Part shown: one piece after another, positions 53,088 to 61,582 of the stretch
Numbering within the stretch: the stretch's first letter is position 1
How the letters are laid out: each line of letters begins with the position of its first letter
Origin: SH-MAG3 sp036374995
GTDB taxonomy: Bacteria; Gemmatimonadota; Gemmatimonadetes; Longimicrobiales; RSA9
Direction: 5' to 3'
DNA: 64,000 nucleotides
Assembly: GCA_036374995.1 (NCBI GenBank)
Contig: DASUSS010000135.1
Coordinates: 1-64,000 of the forward strand
The notes under the pieces: generated by a model
What the model saw: the letters and a program-made list of their open reading frames with translations, nothing else
Databases searched by the model: none
Told to the model about the DNA's origin: nothing
Made by a program: the position numbers and the translations under genes

Positions 53088-54218
53088 ATGGCCGACCTCG
53101 AGCGAGGGCCGCTCCTCGACATCCTGGCAGGCATCTTCACCCGCCCGTTCGATGAGCCGCTGAACGACGCGGAGTTCAATGCCATCGCACTGCGACTGTT
53201 CGCCCGCCAGTACGAGCGGAATGCGCCGTACGCGGCGTTCTGTGCGCGGCGCGGACGCGCGCCCGAAGCGGTCTCGCACTGGACCCGGATTCCGCCGGTA
53301 CCGACCGCCGCGTTCAGGGAGGTGGCTCTGGTCGCAGGCAATCCCGATGATGCGCACGCGGTGTTCCGTACCAGCGGCACGACGCGCGGACCGGAGCGCC
53401 GCGGCGTGCATTACATTCCCGACCTGTCCGTCTACCACGCTTCGCTGATCCGGAATTTCGCCGCGTGCATGCTGCCCGACGGAGCCCGGCTGCGCATGGT
53501 CTCGATCGTGCCCGCGAGCCGCGAGATGCCGGATTCCTCCCTCGCGCACATGATCGATGTCGTGCTGAGCCGGCTCGGGGCCGGTCAGGGAACGCACTGC
53601 GCGACGGTCGATGGCGGCATCGATGCGCAGGCACTGTCCGCGACGCTGCACGAGGCGGAGCGGAGCGGCGTTCCGGTGTGCCTGCTCGGCACGTCCTTCT
53701 CGTTCGTCCACTGGCTGGATGGACTCGTTGAGCGCGGCGAGCGATTCCGGCTGCCCGATGGCTCGCGACTGATGGATACCGGCGGATACAAGGGCCGCAG
53801 CCGGGAGGTCGAGGAGCCGGTCCTGCGCGAGATGTACCGCGAGCTCCTCGGAATTCCGGCCACGCACTGCGTGAACGAGTACGGGATGACGGAGATGTGC
53901 TCGCAGTTCTACGACTCCACGCTGCGCGACACGCTCCGCGGTCGGGACGCGGCGCGCCGGAAGCTCGTGCCGCCATGGGTGCGCACCCGCGTCGTTCACC
54001 CCGAGACGCTCGAGCCGCTGTCCAGCGGTGAGACCGGAATCCTCCAGCATTTCGACCTCGCCAACGCCGGCTCCGTCATGGCGATCCAGACGGAGGACCT
54101 CGGCGTTCAGGTGGAAGGCGGATTCCGGCTGATCGGACGCGCGCGCGGCGTCACGCCGCGCGGCTGTTCGATTGCCATGGACATCCTGCTCGACGCCGTC
54201 CGCGAGCGCAGCGACTGA
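53088..54218 (+). CDS. luxE: LuxE/PaaK-type acyl-activating (acyl-protein synthetase) enzyme
   Basis: Adenylate-forming enzyme of 376 residues. The phosphate-binding motif is RTSGTTRGPERRGVHY (near 95-110) and a later NEYGMTEMCSQFY (near 263) marks the adenylation core. LuxE in luminous bacteria activates fatty acids and holds them on a C-terminal Cys; here Cys360 in RGCSIAMD lies at the matching distance from the end. The length equals LuxE, not the longer PaaK. It starts right after the histidine kinase stop and is followed after 3 bp by the luxC-like gene. Together they would reduce acids to aldehydes. There is no luciferase gene in the window. Confidence 0.85.
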   Translation: MADLERGPLLDILAGIFTRPFDEPLNDAEFNAIALRLFARQYERNAPYAAFCARRGRAPEAVSHWTRIPPVPTAAFREVALVAGNPDDAHAVFRTSGTTRGPERRGVHYIPDLSVYHASLIRNFAACMLPDGARLRMVSIVPASREMPDSSLAHMIDVVLSRLGAGQGTHCATVDGGIDAQALSATLHEAERSGVPVCLLGTSFSFVHWLDGLVERGERFRLPDGSRLMDTGGYKGRSREVEEPVLREMYRELLGIPATHCVNEYGMTEMCSQFYDSTLRDTLRGRDAARRKLVPPWVRTRVVHPETLEPLSSGETGILQHFDLANAGSVMAIQTEDLGVQVEGGFRLIGRARGVTPRGCSIAMDILLDAVRERSD

Positions 54219-54221
54219 ACG

Positions 54222-55607
54222 ATGCGCACGATCCGGGCATCACACCTGCCGCAGGATGCAGTCGCCGCGACCGAGCGCGTCGTGGCGGAGGGGGGTGGTG
54301 TCCGCGTGGTCGTTCCCACGATCGATGCGGCACGCATCGATCGTGTCTGCGACGCCCTGCTCCGCGCGCAGGAGCGTCTGCGCACCATGAGGACGGAACG
54401 GGTGATCCGCGCAATCGACGGCGCGGCGCGCAGGCTGTCCGACCCGGCCGATCCCGCGCGGGCAGACGTGCTGGCGGCGCTCCACGCGGTTTCCGGCTTC
54501 TCGCCGCCGATGGCCTCGTTGCTCCTCGATCGGGTCGCCATGGACTGGCTGGCGCCGCAGCTCGAGCAGCTCCTCGATGCCGAGCTCGGCGGACCTGCCG
54601 CGGTCGAGTCCTTCATCGCACGGAGTCCGCGACGATGCGCGCGCGCCGTCGCGCCGCCGCTCGGGCTGCACGTGTTCAGCGGCAACGTCCCGGGCGTGGG
54701 CGTCACCTCGATCGTGCGGGCGCTGCTCGTCCGCTCCGCCGTCCTCGCCAAGCCGGCCGCCGCCGAACCCGTCCTCGCCGCCAGCTTCGCCCGCCTCCTC
54801 GCGGACGCCGACCCGGAGGTCGGGGACTGTGTCGCCGTGACGTACTGGACCGGCGGCGATGCCGGGATCGAGAATGCCGCCCTCGCACGGGTCGGTCTGG
54901 TCGTGCACTACGGCGCTGCCGACGCGATCGCGGACCTGCGCGCGCGCGCGCCCGCGCACGTGCACTTCGTCGAACACGGCCCGCGCATCTCGTTCGCCGT
55001 CATCCACGCGGCCGGTACGGCGTTGCCGGACGCGGCAGAAGACCTCGCGCGCGCCGTCGCGCTGTTCGACCAGCAGGGTTGCGTGTCGCCACAGACGGCG
55101 TGGGTCATCGGCACTCGCGAGCTGGCCCGCACGTTCGCCACGCTCACCGCCGCAGCACTCGCGGGCATCCAGCACGAGCTCCCGCGCGGACGACTCGACG
55201 CAGCCGAAGCCGCCGCGATCCGGGACATGCGCACCCGCGCCGAGTTCGGTGAGATTGCGGGGCGCGGCGGCGCACTCTGGGGGCCGCCGGACCTCGCCTA
55301 TTCCGTCATCCTCTCCGACGATCCGGCCTTCGAGGGGACCTGCCTCAATCGAACGCTCCTCATCAAGCACGTCCCGGATCTGGACACGCTGATCGGCATC
55401 GTCCGGCCATTCGGCAAGTCGTTGCAGACCGTGGGTCTTACGGGGTTCGCCGCGGACGAGCTGATACACGCCGCGTCCTCGCTGGGGGACGCCGGCGCGA
55501 CCCGCATCACGACCATCGCCGACATGCCCTGGCCGCCGCCCACCTGGCACCACGACGGACGCGGACCCCTCCAGGAGCTCGTCCGCTGGATCGATCTCGA
55601 AACCTGA
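54222..55607 (+). CDS. luxC: LuxC-type acyl reductase
   Basis: NADPH-dependent acyl reductase of 461 residues related to LuxC, an aldehyde-dehydrogenase-fold enzyme. The catalytic Cys287 is in FDQQGCVSPQ, equal in position to the known LuxC cysteine. Other parts are VFSGNVPGVGVTSIVRAL (near 152) and FGKSLQTVGLTGF (near 395). It should take the acyl group from the LuxE-like partner and release a fatty aldehyde. Cotranscribed with luxE and the upstream histidine kinase. The product need not be a luciferase substrate: aldehydes could feed hydrocarbon, wax or polyketide-like metabolism. Confidence 0.88.
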   Translation: MRTIRASHLPQDAVAATERVVAEGGGVRVVVPTIDAARIDRVCDALLRAQERLRTMRTERVIRAIDGAARRLSDPADPARADVLAALHAVSGFSPPMASLLLDRVAMDWLAPQLEQLLDAELGGPAAVESFIARSPRRCARAVAPPLGLHVFSGNVPGVGVTSIVRALLVRSAVLAKPAAAEPVLAASFARLLADADPEVGDCVAVTYWTGGDAGIENAALARVGLVVHYGAADAIADLRARAPAHVHFVEHGPRISFAVIHAAGTALPDAAEDLARAVALFDQQGCVSPQTAWVIGTRELARTFATLTAAALAGIQHELPRGRLDAAEAAAIRDMRTRAEFGEIAGRGGALWGPPDLAYSVILSDDPAFEGTCLNRTLLIKHVPDLDTLIGIVRPFGKSLQTVGLTGFAADELIHAASSLGDAGATRITTIADMPWPPPTWHHDGRGPLQELVRWIDLET

Positions 55608-55614
55608 CCTCGAC

Positions 55615-55890
55615 TCAGACCGGATCGGACTCCCGCAACAGCGCCCGCATCTCCTCTTCGGGCATCGAACGCCACTGCGCCGCCGCCTCCTCCTGGGGCC
55701 CGTCCAGACGAGTGGACCGCTTCGCCTCGCCCGGCGTATCCTCACATACGAACACGACTTCCGCATGCCGTGCACCGCCCGCGTAAGGACCCGACATCAC
55801 CACGCCCGACCAGCGCCGACCGCCGTCATCCGTGAACGAGCGGGCCTCCGCCCGCGGCGCCTCCGGCTGTTCCTCTCCGCGGTGGTTCAT
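55615..55890 (-). CDS. Small hypothetical protein
   Basis: 91-residue acidic protein with the pattern RSFTDDGGRRWSGVVMSGPYA, EVVFVCEDTPGEAKRSTRL and MPEEEMRALLRESDP. The central TDDGGRRW and VFVCE parts look like a small beta domain. No family is recognised. It converges with luxC (7-bp gap). Confidence 0.65.
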   Translation of the reverse strand: MNHRGEEQPEAPRAEARSFTDDGGRRWSGVVMSGPYAGGARHAEVVFVCEDTPGEAKRSTRLDGPQEEAAAQWRSMPEEEMRALLRESDPV

Positions 55891-56218
55891 CGCGTCCCCC
55901 CTCTGTCAAGTCGTTGCACAAGTCCTTTCGGGTGCCACTGTGGCCGCGGTGCAACGGTCATACCGACGGCGGCCGGCCGGTGGCAAGAAGGTGGCCGGAG
56001 CGTGAATCAGGCAAACATTTGTGGAGGGCGATGTGGCCATCCCGTTCTGGCGTGAGCGCTTACGGAACTGTCCACAGCCCACAGACCGCAGGGGGTATAC
56101 CGCTTGCAACTCCGGCGGACCAGCGGTGGCAGTCCCGGCCGGTGCGGCGGGCGCCGTGAAACGCTGTAACACGCGCAGTCGTACGGCTGCGCGTGCTCCA
56201 TGCGATGAAGGTGTGATC
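55891..56218. other. Leader and promoter region upstream of the lytic transglycosylase
   Basis: About 328 bp without a supportable gene. A frame is open from 56021 but has no family character and no ribosome-binding site. The notable part is the hairpin at 56170-56195 near the start codon. I checked for cobalamin, c-di-GMP-I and c-di-AMP riboswitch cores and saw none. Confidence 0.5.
56170..56195 (+). promoter_or_regulatory. Hairpin in the 5' leader
   Basis: CACGCGCAG (56170-56178) pairs perfectly with CTGCGCGTG (56187-56195) around an 8-nt loop, 23 bases before the transglycosylase ATG. It could modulate translation or protect the mRNA. Confidence 0.5.
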
Positions 56219-56926
56219 ATGATCGCGAACATCAAGTACTTCACTCGTCTGCTGGCGGGACTGGGGTGGGGAATACGCCGGCCGCGGCGGAAGGCTGCGG
56301 GTCTGGTGTTGCTGGTGATGGTGGTGGCGGGGACCGCAGCGGTCTACGGCAGTGAGCGCGGCTCCGCGCGCCTCGCGTCGGTCGATGCGCTGGAGGCGCG
56401 TGCGCTGCACGTCGCCGGCCTGTTCGGCGCAGTCGAGGGTGTCTACGAGGAGCAGGTCGCGCCGATCGAGCGGGTGCTGCTCGGGTACAAGAGCGACGAT
56501 CCGCAGCTGGTTCGCCGGATTGCGGTTGCGCTGGTCCGTGAGGCGCGCCGGACGCAGATCGAGCCGCGCCTGCTGCTGGCCGTTCTGCTGGTGGAGAACC
56601 CGTGGCTCGATCCGGCGGCCACGAGCTCGGTCGGTGCGAGGGGTCTGATGCAGGTGATGCCGTTCCATCGCGGGCAGTGGAAGCCGTGCGAGCCGCGGCT
56701 CGACGACATCGACGCGAACATCTGCCACGGTGCGCGGATCTTCGCGTGGAACCTGAAGGAGACGAACGGCAACATCGACAGGGCACTGCTGCGGTACAAC
56801 GGCTGTGTGAAGGGGACGAACACACCGAACTGTCATCAGTACCCGAACCACGTCTACGCGCGTGCGGGCAGGGCCTCCGTGCTTGCGTGGCGCGGCTCCC
56901 GCGGCACGCTCGGCGCCTCGAGGTAG
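56219..56926 (+). CDS. Lytic transglycosylase (SLT domain)
   Basis: Peptidoglycan-cleaving enzyme of 235 residues. An N-terminal hydrophobic segment (about 27-43, GLVLLVMVVAGTAAVYG) acts as signal or anchor. The SLT domain follows with catalytic Glu126 in LVENPWLDPAATSSVGARGL, then MQVMPFHRGQW and ALLRYNGC. The Cys residues (CEP, CHG, GCV, NCH) could form disulfides. The ATG at 56219 has an AAGG site; the upstream open frame is not credible. A strong intrinsic terminator follows. Confidence 0.9.
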   Translation: MIANIKYFTRLLAGLGWGIRRPRRKAAGLVLLVMVVAGTAAVYGSERGSARLASVDALEARALHVAGLFGAVEGVYEEQVAPIERVLLGYKSDDPQLVRRIAVALVREARRTQIEPRLLLAVLLVENPWLDPAATSSVGARGLMQVMPFHRGQWKPCEPRLDDIDANICHGARIFAWNLKETNGNIDRALLRYNGCVKGTNTPNCHQYPNHVYARAGRASVLAWRGSRGTLGASR

Positions 56927-56956
56927 GCAAGGTCTCGGTCGGACCGTACCTGGCAG

Positions 56957-56999
56957 AGGGGGCGGGTGAGCAGTCAGCTCACCCGCCCCCTTCTTTTTC
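56957..56999 (+). terminator. Strong intrinsic terminator
   Basis: GGGGGCGGGTGAGC (56958-56971) pairs with GCTCACCCGCCCCC (56977-56990) around a 5-nt loop, and TTCTTTTTC follows. It ends the transglycosylase transcript and separates it from the converging thioredoxin-reductase-like gene. Confidence 0.93.
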
Positions 57000-57015
57000 G
57001 GATCCGCTCCCGCTT

Positions 57016-57927
57016 TCAGATCTCGTACTCGGGGGGGAGCAGTGAGCGATGGATGGCGAGCGCGGCCCGCACGCCCTCGGCGGCGGCGATGACGGCGAGG
57101 TGGGGCTGGCCGGTGATGTCACCGGCGGCGTGAACGCCCGGGGTGGAAGTCTCCTGTCCCTTGTCGACGATGAGGTAGCCGTCCTCGTCCAGCACGCAGC
57201 CGAGCTGCTGTGCCAGGGCGCAGCGCGGCTCCGATCCGAGGTGGAAGAAGAGGGCATCGAGGCGGAGGGGCTCGCGTGTCGCGAACTCGGCCTGGGTCAG
57301 GTTGCCGCCGTGGCCCGTCACGCGGTCGAGCGTGTCGGTGAGCACATCGATGCCGGTCCGCTGGAGGACGCTCAGGTGCTCGGGCTCGAGATCGAGGGGA
57401 CGTCCGTGGGTGAGCATGCTGATGTGCTCGCTCCAGTGACGCAGGTAGAGGGCGAGCCGGGCGCCGTAGCGATTCCAGCCGATCACCCCGATGCGCGTGT
57501 CGGCGAAGGACGGCCCGTCGCAGTCGGGACAGTGGAAGACGGACGTGCCGTAGAGGTCGGCGATGCCCTCGATGTCGGGCAGGTAGTCGCGCAGGCCGTA
57601 GGCCAGGATGATGCGGCGGGCGCGGAGCGGTTCGGCATCGAGCGGCCGTACCGTGAAGTGGTCCTTCTCGCCGATGACGTGGACGACGTCGCCGGCCTGG
57701 AGCTCGACGCCTTCGCCCTGCGCCTGCTGGAGGAGCCGCCGTCGCAGCTCGAGCGGTTTGGGATCGACGATACCCGGGTAGCCGTGGACGGCCCACGCGG
57801 GCTCGTTGCGGGGTTCGCCGGCATCGAAGACGACGACCCGGCGACGGTACCGCCCCAGCCACAGAGCGGCGGACAGGCCGGCCGGACCTCCGCCGATGAC
57901 GATGGTATCGTACGTCTCAGCGGTCAT
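57016..57927 (-). CDS. Thioredoxin-reductase-like FAD/NAD(P) oxidoreductase
   Basis: Two-domain flavoprotein of 303 residues. FAD site GGGPAGLSAAL near the start, redox-active CPDC in FHCPDCDGPS (near 130), and the second FAD motif TPGVHAAGDITGQPHL (near 265). The NADPH motif is weaker (GVIGWNRYGARLALYL, lacking the usual GxGxxA), so its electron donor may differ from that of TrxB. It overlaps the upstream histidine kinase by 11 bp, so it is cotranscribed with a sensor system. Confidence 0.9.
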   Translation of the reverse strand: MTAETYDTIVIGGGPAGLSAALWLGRYRRRVVVFDAGEPRNEPAWAVHGYPGIVDPKPLELRRRLLQQAQGEGVELQAGDVVHVIGEKDHFTVRPLDAEPLRARRIILAYGLRDYLPDIEGIADLYGTSVFHCPDCDGPSFADTRIGVIGWNRYGARLALYLRHWSEHISMLTHGRPLDLEPEHLSVLQRTGIDVLTDTLDRVTGHGGNLTQAEFATREPLRLDALFFHLGSEPRCALAQQLGCVLDEDGYLIVDKGQETSTPGVHAAGDITGQPHLAVIAAAEGVRAALAIHRSLLPPEYEI

Positions 57928-59419
57928 CGTCGGCGGTGCTCGCCGCCATCTGCCTGCGCCGCGCCGCTGCCATCTGCTTTCGGGTTGCCGGAAGATCGAT
58001 GCGGAACGTCGTGCCGGTGCCCTCCTCGCTCTCGACCGTGATGGTGCCGCCGTGCGCCTGCACGACATCGTGGGCGATCGCGAGGCCGAGACCCGCGCCC
58101 TTGCTCCGCGCCTGCTCGCCGATCTGGTAGTACTTGTCGAAGACGTGGGGCAGCTGGTCGGCGGGCATGCCCGCGCCCGTATCGGATACCTCGATACGGA
58201 AGTGGCCGTCCTGTGCCCAGCCCCGCACATCGATGCGGCCCCCGGCGGGCGTGAACTTCAGGGCGTTGCCCAGCAGGTTGCCGAGGACCTGGTCGCGTAG
58301 TCTGTCCCCATCGGCCGGTATCGTCGCCGGCGCTTCCTCATCCAGCTCGACGTTCAGATCGATGCCCTGCCGGTTCGCGAGGACCTCGAACGTGCGGCGC
58401 ACGCGCTCGAACAGCTCCGCCAGGCTCAGCTCGCCGATCTCCAGCTTCAGGCCGCCGGCCTCGAGCCGGCTGATGTCCAGCAGCTGATTGACGAGCTGCG
58501 TCAGGATGCGCGACTGCTCCTGAATCGAGGTGAGCGCGACCTGCTGCTTCTCCGACATGTCGCCGTACACGCCCTCCTGGAGCAGCTCGGCATACCCGCT
58601 CACCACGTTGATCGGCGTCTTCAGCTCGTGCGTCGCGACGCTCATGAAGTCGGCCTTCATGCGGTCGAGGTCGGCGAGCTGCTGGGTCATGCTGCGAAAC
58701 GAGCGTGAAAGGTCGCCGAGCTCATCGTGCCGGTCGTACGGCAGGTTGCCGGGAACGATGAACTCGCCTGCGGACACCGCCGCCATCGCGCGGCGCAGCC
58801 GATGGATCGGCTGGATGAGCGTGTGCGTGGCCCACGTGCCCAGCAGGATCGCAATGAACGCGCACGCCAGCAGCGCGAGCAGCGTCGTGGTGAGTGCCGC
58901 CGCGCTGATCGTGCCCGCCTGGATCAGATCATCCGCGCTCCGCTGATCGATCTCCCGGCCGATGCGCTCGAGCAGCGTGTCCGTCGCGGCGAACAGCGAG
59001 ATTGCGACCGGCAGCCGGTCCGTGGCGTCCTGGGTCCGGCCCGTCGCGATGATGCCGTCGATGTAGCGGATCTCGGCCTGGATCCGGTCGAGCCGCGAAT
59101 CGACGGCGGCACCGAGATTGGCGTAGCCGGCCCGGCTCAGGTTGCGGACGTGCCCGCGCGCGTTGACCAGTGCCGCGTCGCGCGGCTGGACGGGGCCCGG
59201 CTCCGCCGGCAGCGCGACGTATACCCGCTCCAGCCGTTCCAGCTCCGCCAGCTCGCTCAGCAGGCCGCCCAGGGCGACGTAGGCCGCACCGTGCGTGTGC
59301 GTCACATTCGTTGCGATCTGGCGCAGGTCCCGCAAATGGTAGGCGGCGTAGGCAGCGGGCAGCACCAGCAGCAGAGCTACACCGCCGATCGTCAGAATGA
59401 GGCGGGTCCGCAGCGTCAT
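57917..59419 (-). CDS. Membrane sensor histidine kinase with four-helix sensor
   Basis: Histidine kinase of 500 residues. Two transmembrane helices (about 8-28 and 180-200) enclose a helical periplasmic sensor of about 150 residues. A HAMP domain follows, then His264 in ATHELKTPINVVSGY, and the ATPase domain with LLGNALKFTPAGG, DTGAGMP and GAGLGLAIAHDV. The upstream gene is a coiled-coil lipoprotein and the downstream gene a thioredoxin-reductase-like enzyme, an order resembling QseG next to QseE. No response regulator is adjacent. Confidence 0.92.
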   Translation of the reverse strand: MTLRTRLILTIGGVALLLVLPAAYAAYHLRDLRQIATNVTHTHGAAYVALGGLLSELAELERLERVYVALPAEPGPVQPRDAALVNARGHVRNLSRAGYANLGAAVDSRLDRIQAEIRYIDGIIATGRTQDATDRLPVAISLFAATDTLLERIGREIDQRSADDLIQAGTISAAALTTTLLALLACAFIAILLGTWATHTLIQPIHRLRRAMAAVSAGEFIVPGNLPYDRHDELGDLSRSFRSMTQQLADLDRMKADFMSVATHELKTPINVVSGYAELLQEGVYGDMSEKQQVALTSIQEQSRILTQLVNQLLDISRLEAGGLKLEIGELSLAELFERVRRTFEVLANRQGIDLNVELDEEAPATIPADGDRLRDQVLGNLLGNALKFTPAGGRIDVRGWAQDGHFRIEVSDTGAGMPADQLPHVFDKYYQIGEQARSKGAGLGLAIAHDVVQAHGGTITVESEEGTGTTFRIDLPATRKQMAAARRRQMAASTADDDR

Positions 59420-59449
59420 CGGCCGGCAGGCTTCAGTGCAGTACTCCTG

Positions 59450-60064
59450 TCAATGACGGATCGTCTGTTTGACGCGCTCCAGCTCCTGCTTCGTCTCGCG
59501 CAGCTCCTTGTCGCGAGCCTCCGCTTCCGTCTCCAGCTCCGTGACCCGCCGGCGCAGCGCGTCGCGCTCCGTCGTGATCCGGTTGATGCGCGCCGGGACA
59601 CTCTCCAGCGTCGACGCCGGCAGCTCCCGCGCCGCGGCCGCGACCTCCGCCTCGGCCGCCGCGCGCGCCGAATCCGCCCGCGCGAGACGTTCCTCCTGCG
59701 CACCGAGCTCCAGTGCCAGCAGGTAGTAGCTCTCCCCCACCGGCACCAGCCACGGCTGGAGCTCCTCGATGTTGAGGAGGCGCGCCGCCATGTCCGCCGC
59801 AGCCCACAGCCGACGTTGCGGATTGCGGTTGTCCAGCTCGGCGGCGATCAGCGCCACGAGGGCCTGCTGTCCGACCCGGCTCCGCCAGTGCTCCCGATAC
59901 ACCGGCTCCAGCAGTGCACGCGCACGGGCGTAGTCCTGCGACGCCAGAGCCGATACGCCCGCATTCAGCTGCTCGCCCGGATCGGGTTCGCTCGAGAACG
60001 CCAGCAGGCCGCAGCCGCCCATGACCGTCGTGCACAGCGCTAGCAGCAACGCCGCACGTCTCAT
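59450..60064 (-). CDS. Coiled-coil lipoprotein (QseG-like arrangement)
   Basis: Lipoprotein of 204 residues. Signal MRRAALLLALCTTVMGGC with the lipobox MGGC. A helical repeat-like region (about 35-125: LNAGVSALASQDYARARALL, then LWAAADMAARLL) is followed by a long C-terminal coiled coil (about 130-200, rich in Glu, Arg, Leu). Length and layout match the outer-membrane lipoprotein QseG, which partners with a histidine kinase; here the kinase gene is 30 bp downstream. Sequence identity to QseG is not claimed. Confidence 0.82.
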   Translation of the reverse strand: MRRAALLLALCTTVMGGCGLLAFSSEPDPGEQLNAGVSALASQDYARARALLEPVYREHWRSRVGQQALVALIAAELDNRNPQRRLWAAADMAARLLNIEELQPWLVPVGESYYLLALELGAQEERLARADSARAAAEAEVAAAARELPASTLESVPARINRITTERDALRRRVTELETEAEARDKELRETKQELERVKQTIRH

Positions 60065-60147
60065 CTAGCCCCTCCCCGGCTTTCTGGAAAGCAATCCGAG
60101 CGCATGCAATCCGCGGGCCCGGTCCCGAACCGCCGTGAGCCCCGAAT

Positions 60148-60176
60148 TTGCATGGGCCGCAATCTACCCATAGCTT
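60148..60176 (+). promoter_or_regulatory. Candidate promoter of the gas-vesicle block
   Basis: TTGCAT (60148-60153), a 17-bp spacer and TAGCTT (60171-60176), 62 bp upstream of the first gvpF/L start, form the best promoter-like pair in this gap. It is divergent from the lipoprotein operon. Confidence 0.5.
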
Positions 60177-60238
60177 CGGCCTGCAGACCAGATTGTGGAT
60201 CGCCCGGCTCCGGTGGCCCGGGCGCACCTCTCGCGGCA

Positions 60239-61045
60239 ATGAGCGAACTGACCCCGCAAATGGACGAGACCCAGCCCGCGATCACGGACGAGGGGAAGTA
60301 CGTCTACTGTATCATCCGTTCTACCGACATCCGCGATTTCGGTCCGATCGGAATCGGTGACGGCGAGAACCGCGTGTACACGGTGAACCATCACGACCTG
60401 GCTGCCGTCGTCAGTGACACGCCGATCCGCATTTACGACCCGACCCGCGAAAATGTTCTCGCGCATGAGCTCGTCAACGAGACGGTCATGCGGCAATTCA
60501 CGGTGATCCCGATGTCGTTCGGCACGATCTTCCGTACGGAAGATGACATTGTGGAGCTGCTCAAGTCGACGTACAAGGCGTTCGATGACGTCCTCGAGAA
60601 GATGCGGGACAAGATCGAGTTCGGGCTGAAGGTGCTGTGGGATCGCGACAAGGTCATCGGGCGGCTCGAGCAGACGGACGACGAGATCCGTCGGCTGAAG
60701 GAGGAGATCACGGGCAACGCCCAGAGCTCGACCTACTTCGCACGCATGCAGCTCGGCCGGCTGGTCGAGGGCGCACTCGAGAGCACGGCCAACGGTTACG
60801 TGATGGACATTCACGAGTCGCTGAAGCCGGTGGCCGTCGCGAGCCGCTCCAACAAGCCGATCGGCGATCGGATGATCATGAACGCCGCCTACCTCGTGGA
60901 GCGGGCGCGGGAGCAGGAGTTCGACGAGGCGGTCAAGGCGCTCTCGCGCAAGTACGAGGACGTCCTCTCCTTCAAGTACACCGGTCCCTGGCCCCCGTAC
61001 AATTTCGTCAACATCAAGCTGCGGCTCGAGCGGGCCGATGCCTGA
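60239..61045 (+). CDS. gvpF: Gas vesicle protein GvpF/GvpL (first copy)
   Basis: Gas-vesicle assembly protein of 268 residues. The family pattern is clear: GKYVYCIIRSTDIRDFGPIG near residue 20, AAVVSDTPIRIYDPTRENVLAHELV, then FTVIPMSFGTIFRTEDDIVE, and near the end YEDVLSFKYTGPWPPYNFVN. GvpF/L proteins bind the shell protein GvpA and are needed to start shell assembly. I chose the ATG at 60239 because upstream codons have no family character, although no strong ribosome-binding site is visible. The next gene is gvpG. Confidence 0.95.
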   Translation: MSELTPQMDETQPAITDEGKYVYCIIRSTDIRDFGPIGIGDGENRVYTVNHHDLAAVVSDTPIRIYDPTRENVLAHELVNETVMRQFTVIPMSFGTIFRTEDDIVELLKSTYKAFDDVLEKMRDKIEFGLKVLWDRDKVIGRLEQTDDEIRRLKEEITGNAQSSTYFARMQLGRLVEGALESTANGYVMDIHESLKPVAVASRSNKPIGDRMIMNAAYLVERAREQEFDEAVKALSRKYEDVLSFKYTGPWPPYNFVNIKLRLERADA

Positions 61046-61087
61046 GACCGGCGGCGGGAGGGGCCGGGTGCCCGGGGTCGGGCCCGC

Positions 61088-61103
61088 CCGGGGCGAACCC
61101 CGG
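61088..61103 (+). other. Short hairpin between gvpF and gvpG
   Basis: CCGGGG (61088-61093) and CCCCGG (61098-61103) close a 4-nt CGAA loop. There is no T-run; it may stabilise or process the mRNA rather than terminate it. Confidence 0.4.
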
Positions 61104-61135
61104 ACACCGTAAGCTCACCTCTTCCGGGATCGTCG

Positions 61136-61576
61136 ATGGGCCTTCTCAAGCACGTCCTCTTCTGGCCCGTGACGGGGCCGCTCTTCCTTGCGGAGTTTTC
61201 TCTCGAGAAGGTCCACGGCGTGGTGCGTGAGGAGCTGACGGATGACACGCGCATCAAGGCGGAGCTGCTGGAGCTGCAGCTGAAGCTCGAGCTGGGCGAC
61301 ATCGACGACGACGAGTACATCGCGCAGGAGGCGCAGCTGATGCACGAGCTGCGCGAGGTCCGCCGATGGCGCGAGGAGTTCGGCATGGGTGTGGCCGGCG
61401 GGCCGGTGCGCGTCCGGTCCGAGGGTGCTGCACCCGCCCGGCAGGACGAGACGGAAGGGGCGGTGCCGGCCGAGTCCGCGCCCGGGGACGCCGATGCCGC
61501 GTCCGCGGACCGGCAACCGCGCGTCGCGGATGCGGGTGCTGGAGCCGACGTCGAGCTGAATCTCGACTGGGACTGA
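61136..61576 (+). CDS. gvpG: Gas vesicle protein GvpG
   Basis: Assembly protein of 146 residues. The conserved part is the first 85 residues: LLKHVLFWPVTGPLFLAEFS, then LTDDTRIKAELLELQLKLEL and DDDEYIAQEAQLMHELREV, a helical hairpin typical of GvpG. The C-terminal 60 residues are acidic and low-complexity, longer than in typical GvpG. It lies between gvpF/L and the ArsA-type ATPase (6-bp gap to the latter). Confidence 0.92.
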   Translation: MGLLKHVLFWPVTGPLFLAEFSLEKVHGVVREELTDDTRIKAELLELQLKLELGDIDDDEYIAQEAQLMHELREVRRWREEFGMGVAGGPVRVRSEGAAPARQDETEGAVPAESAPGDADAASADRQPRVADAGAGADVELNLDWD

Positions 61577-61582
61577 TCCGCG

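Noticed and set aside
53088..55607. Bioluminescence operon
   Set aside because: Only LuxE- and LuxC-type genes are present; no luxA, luxB or luxD in the window, so light production is not supported.
55938..55970. GCCACTGT-like core reminiscent of a cobalamin riboswitch
   Set aside because: The flanking B12-box and other conserved blocks are missing on both strands.
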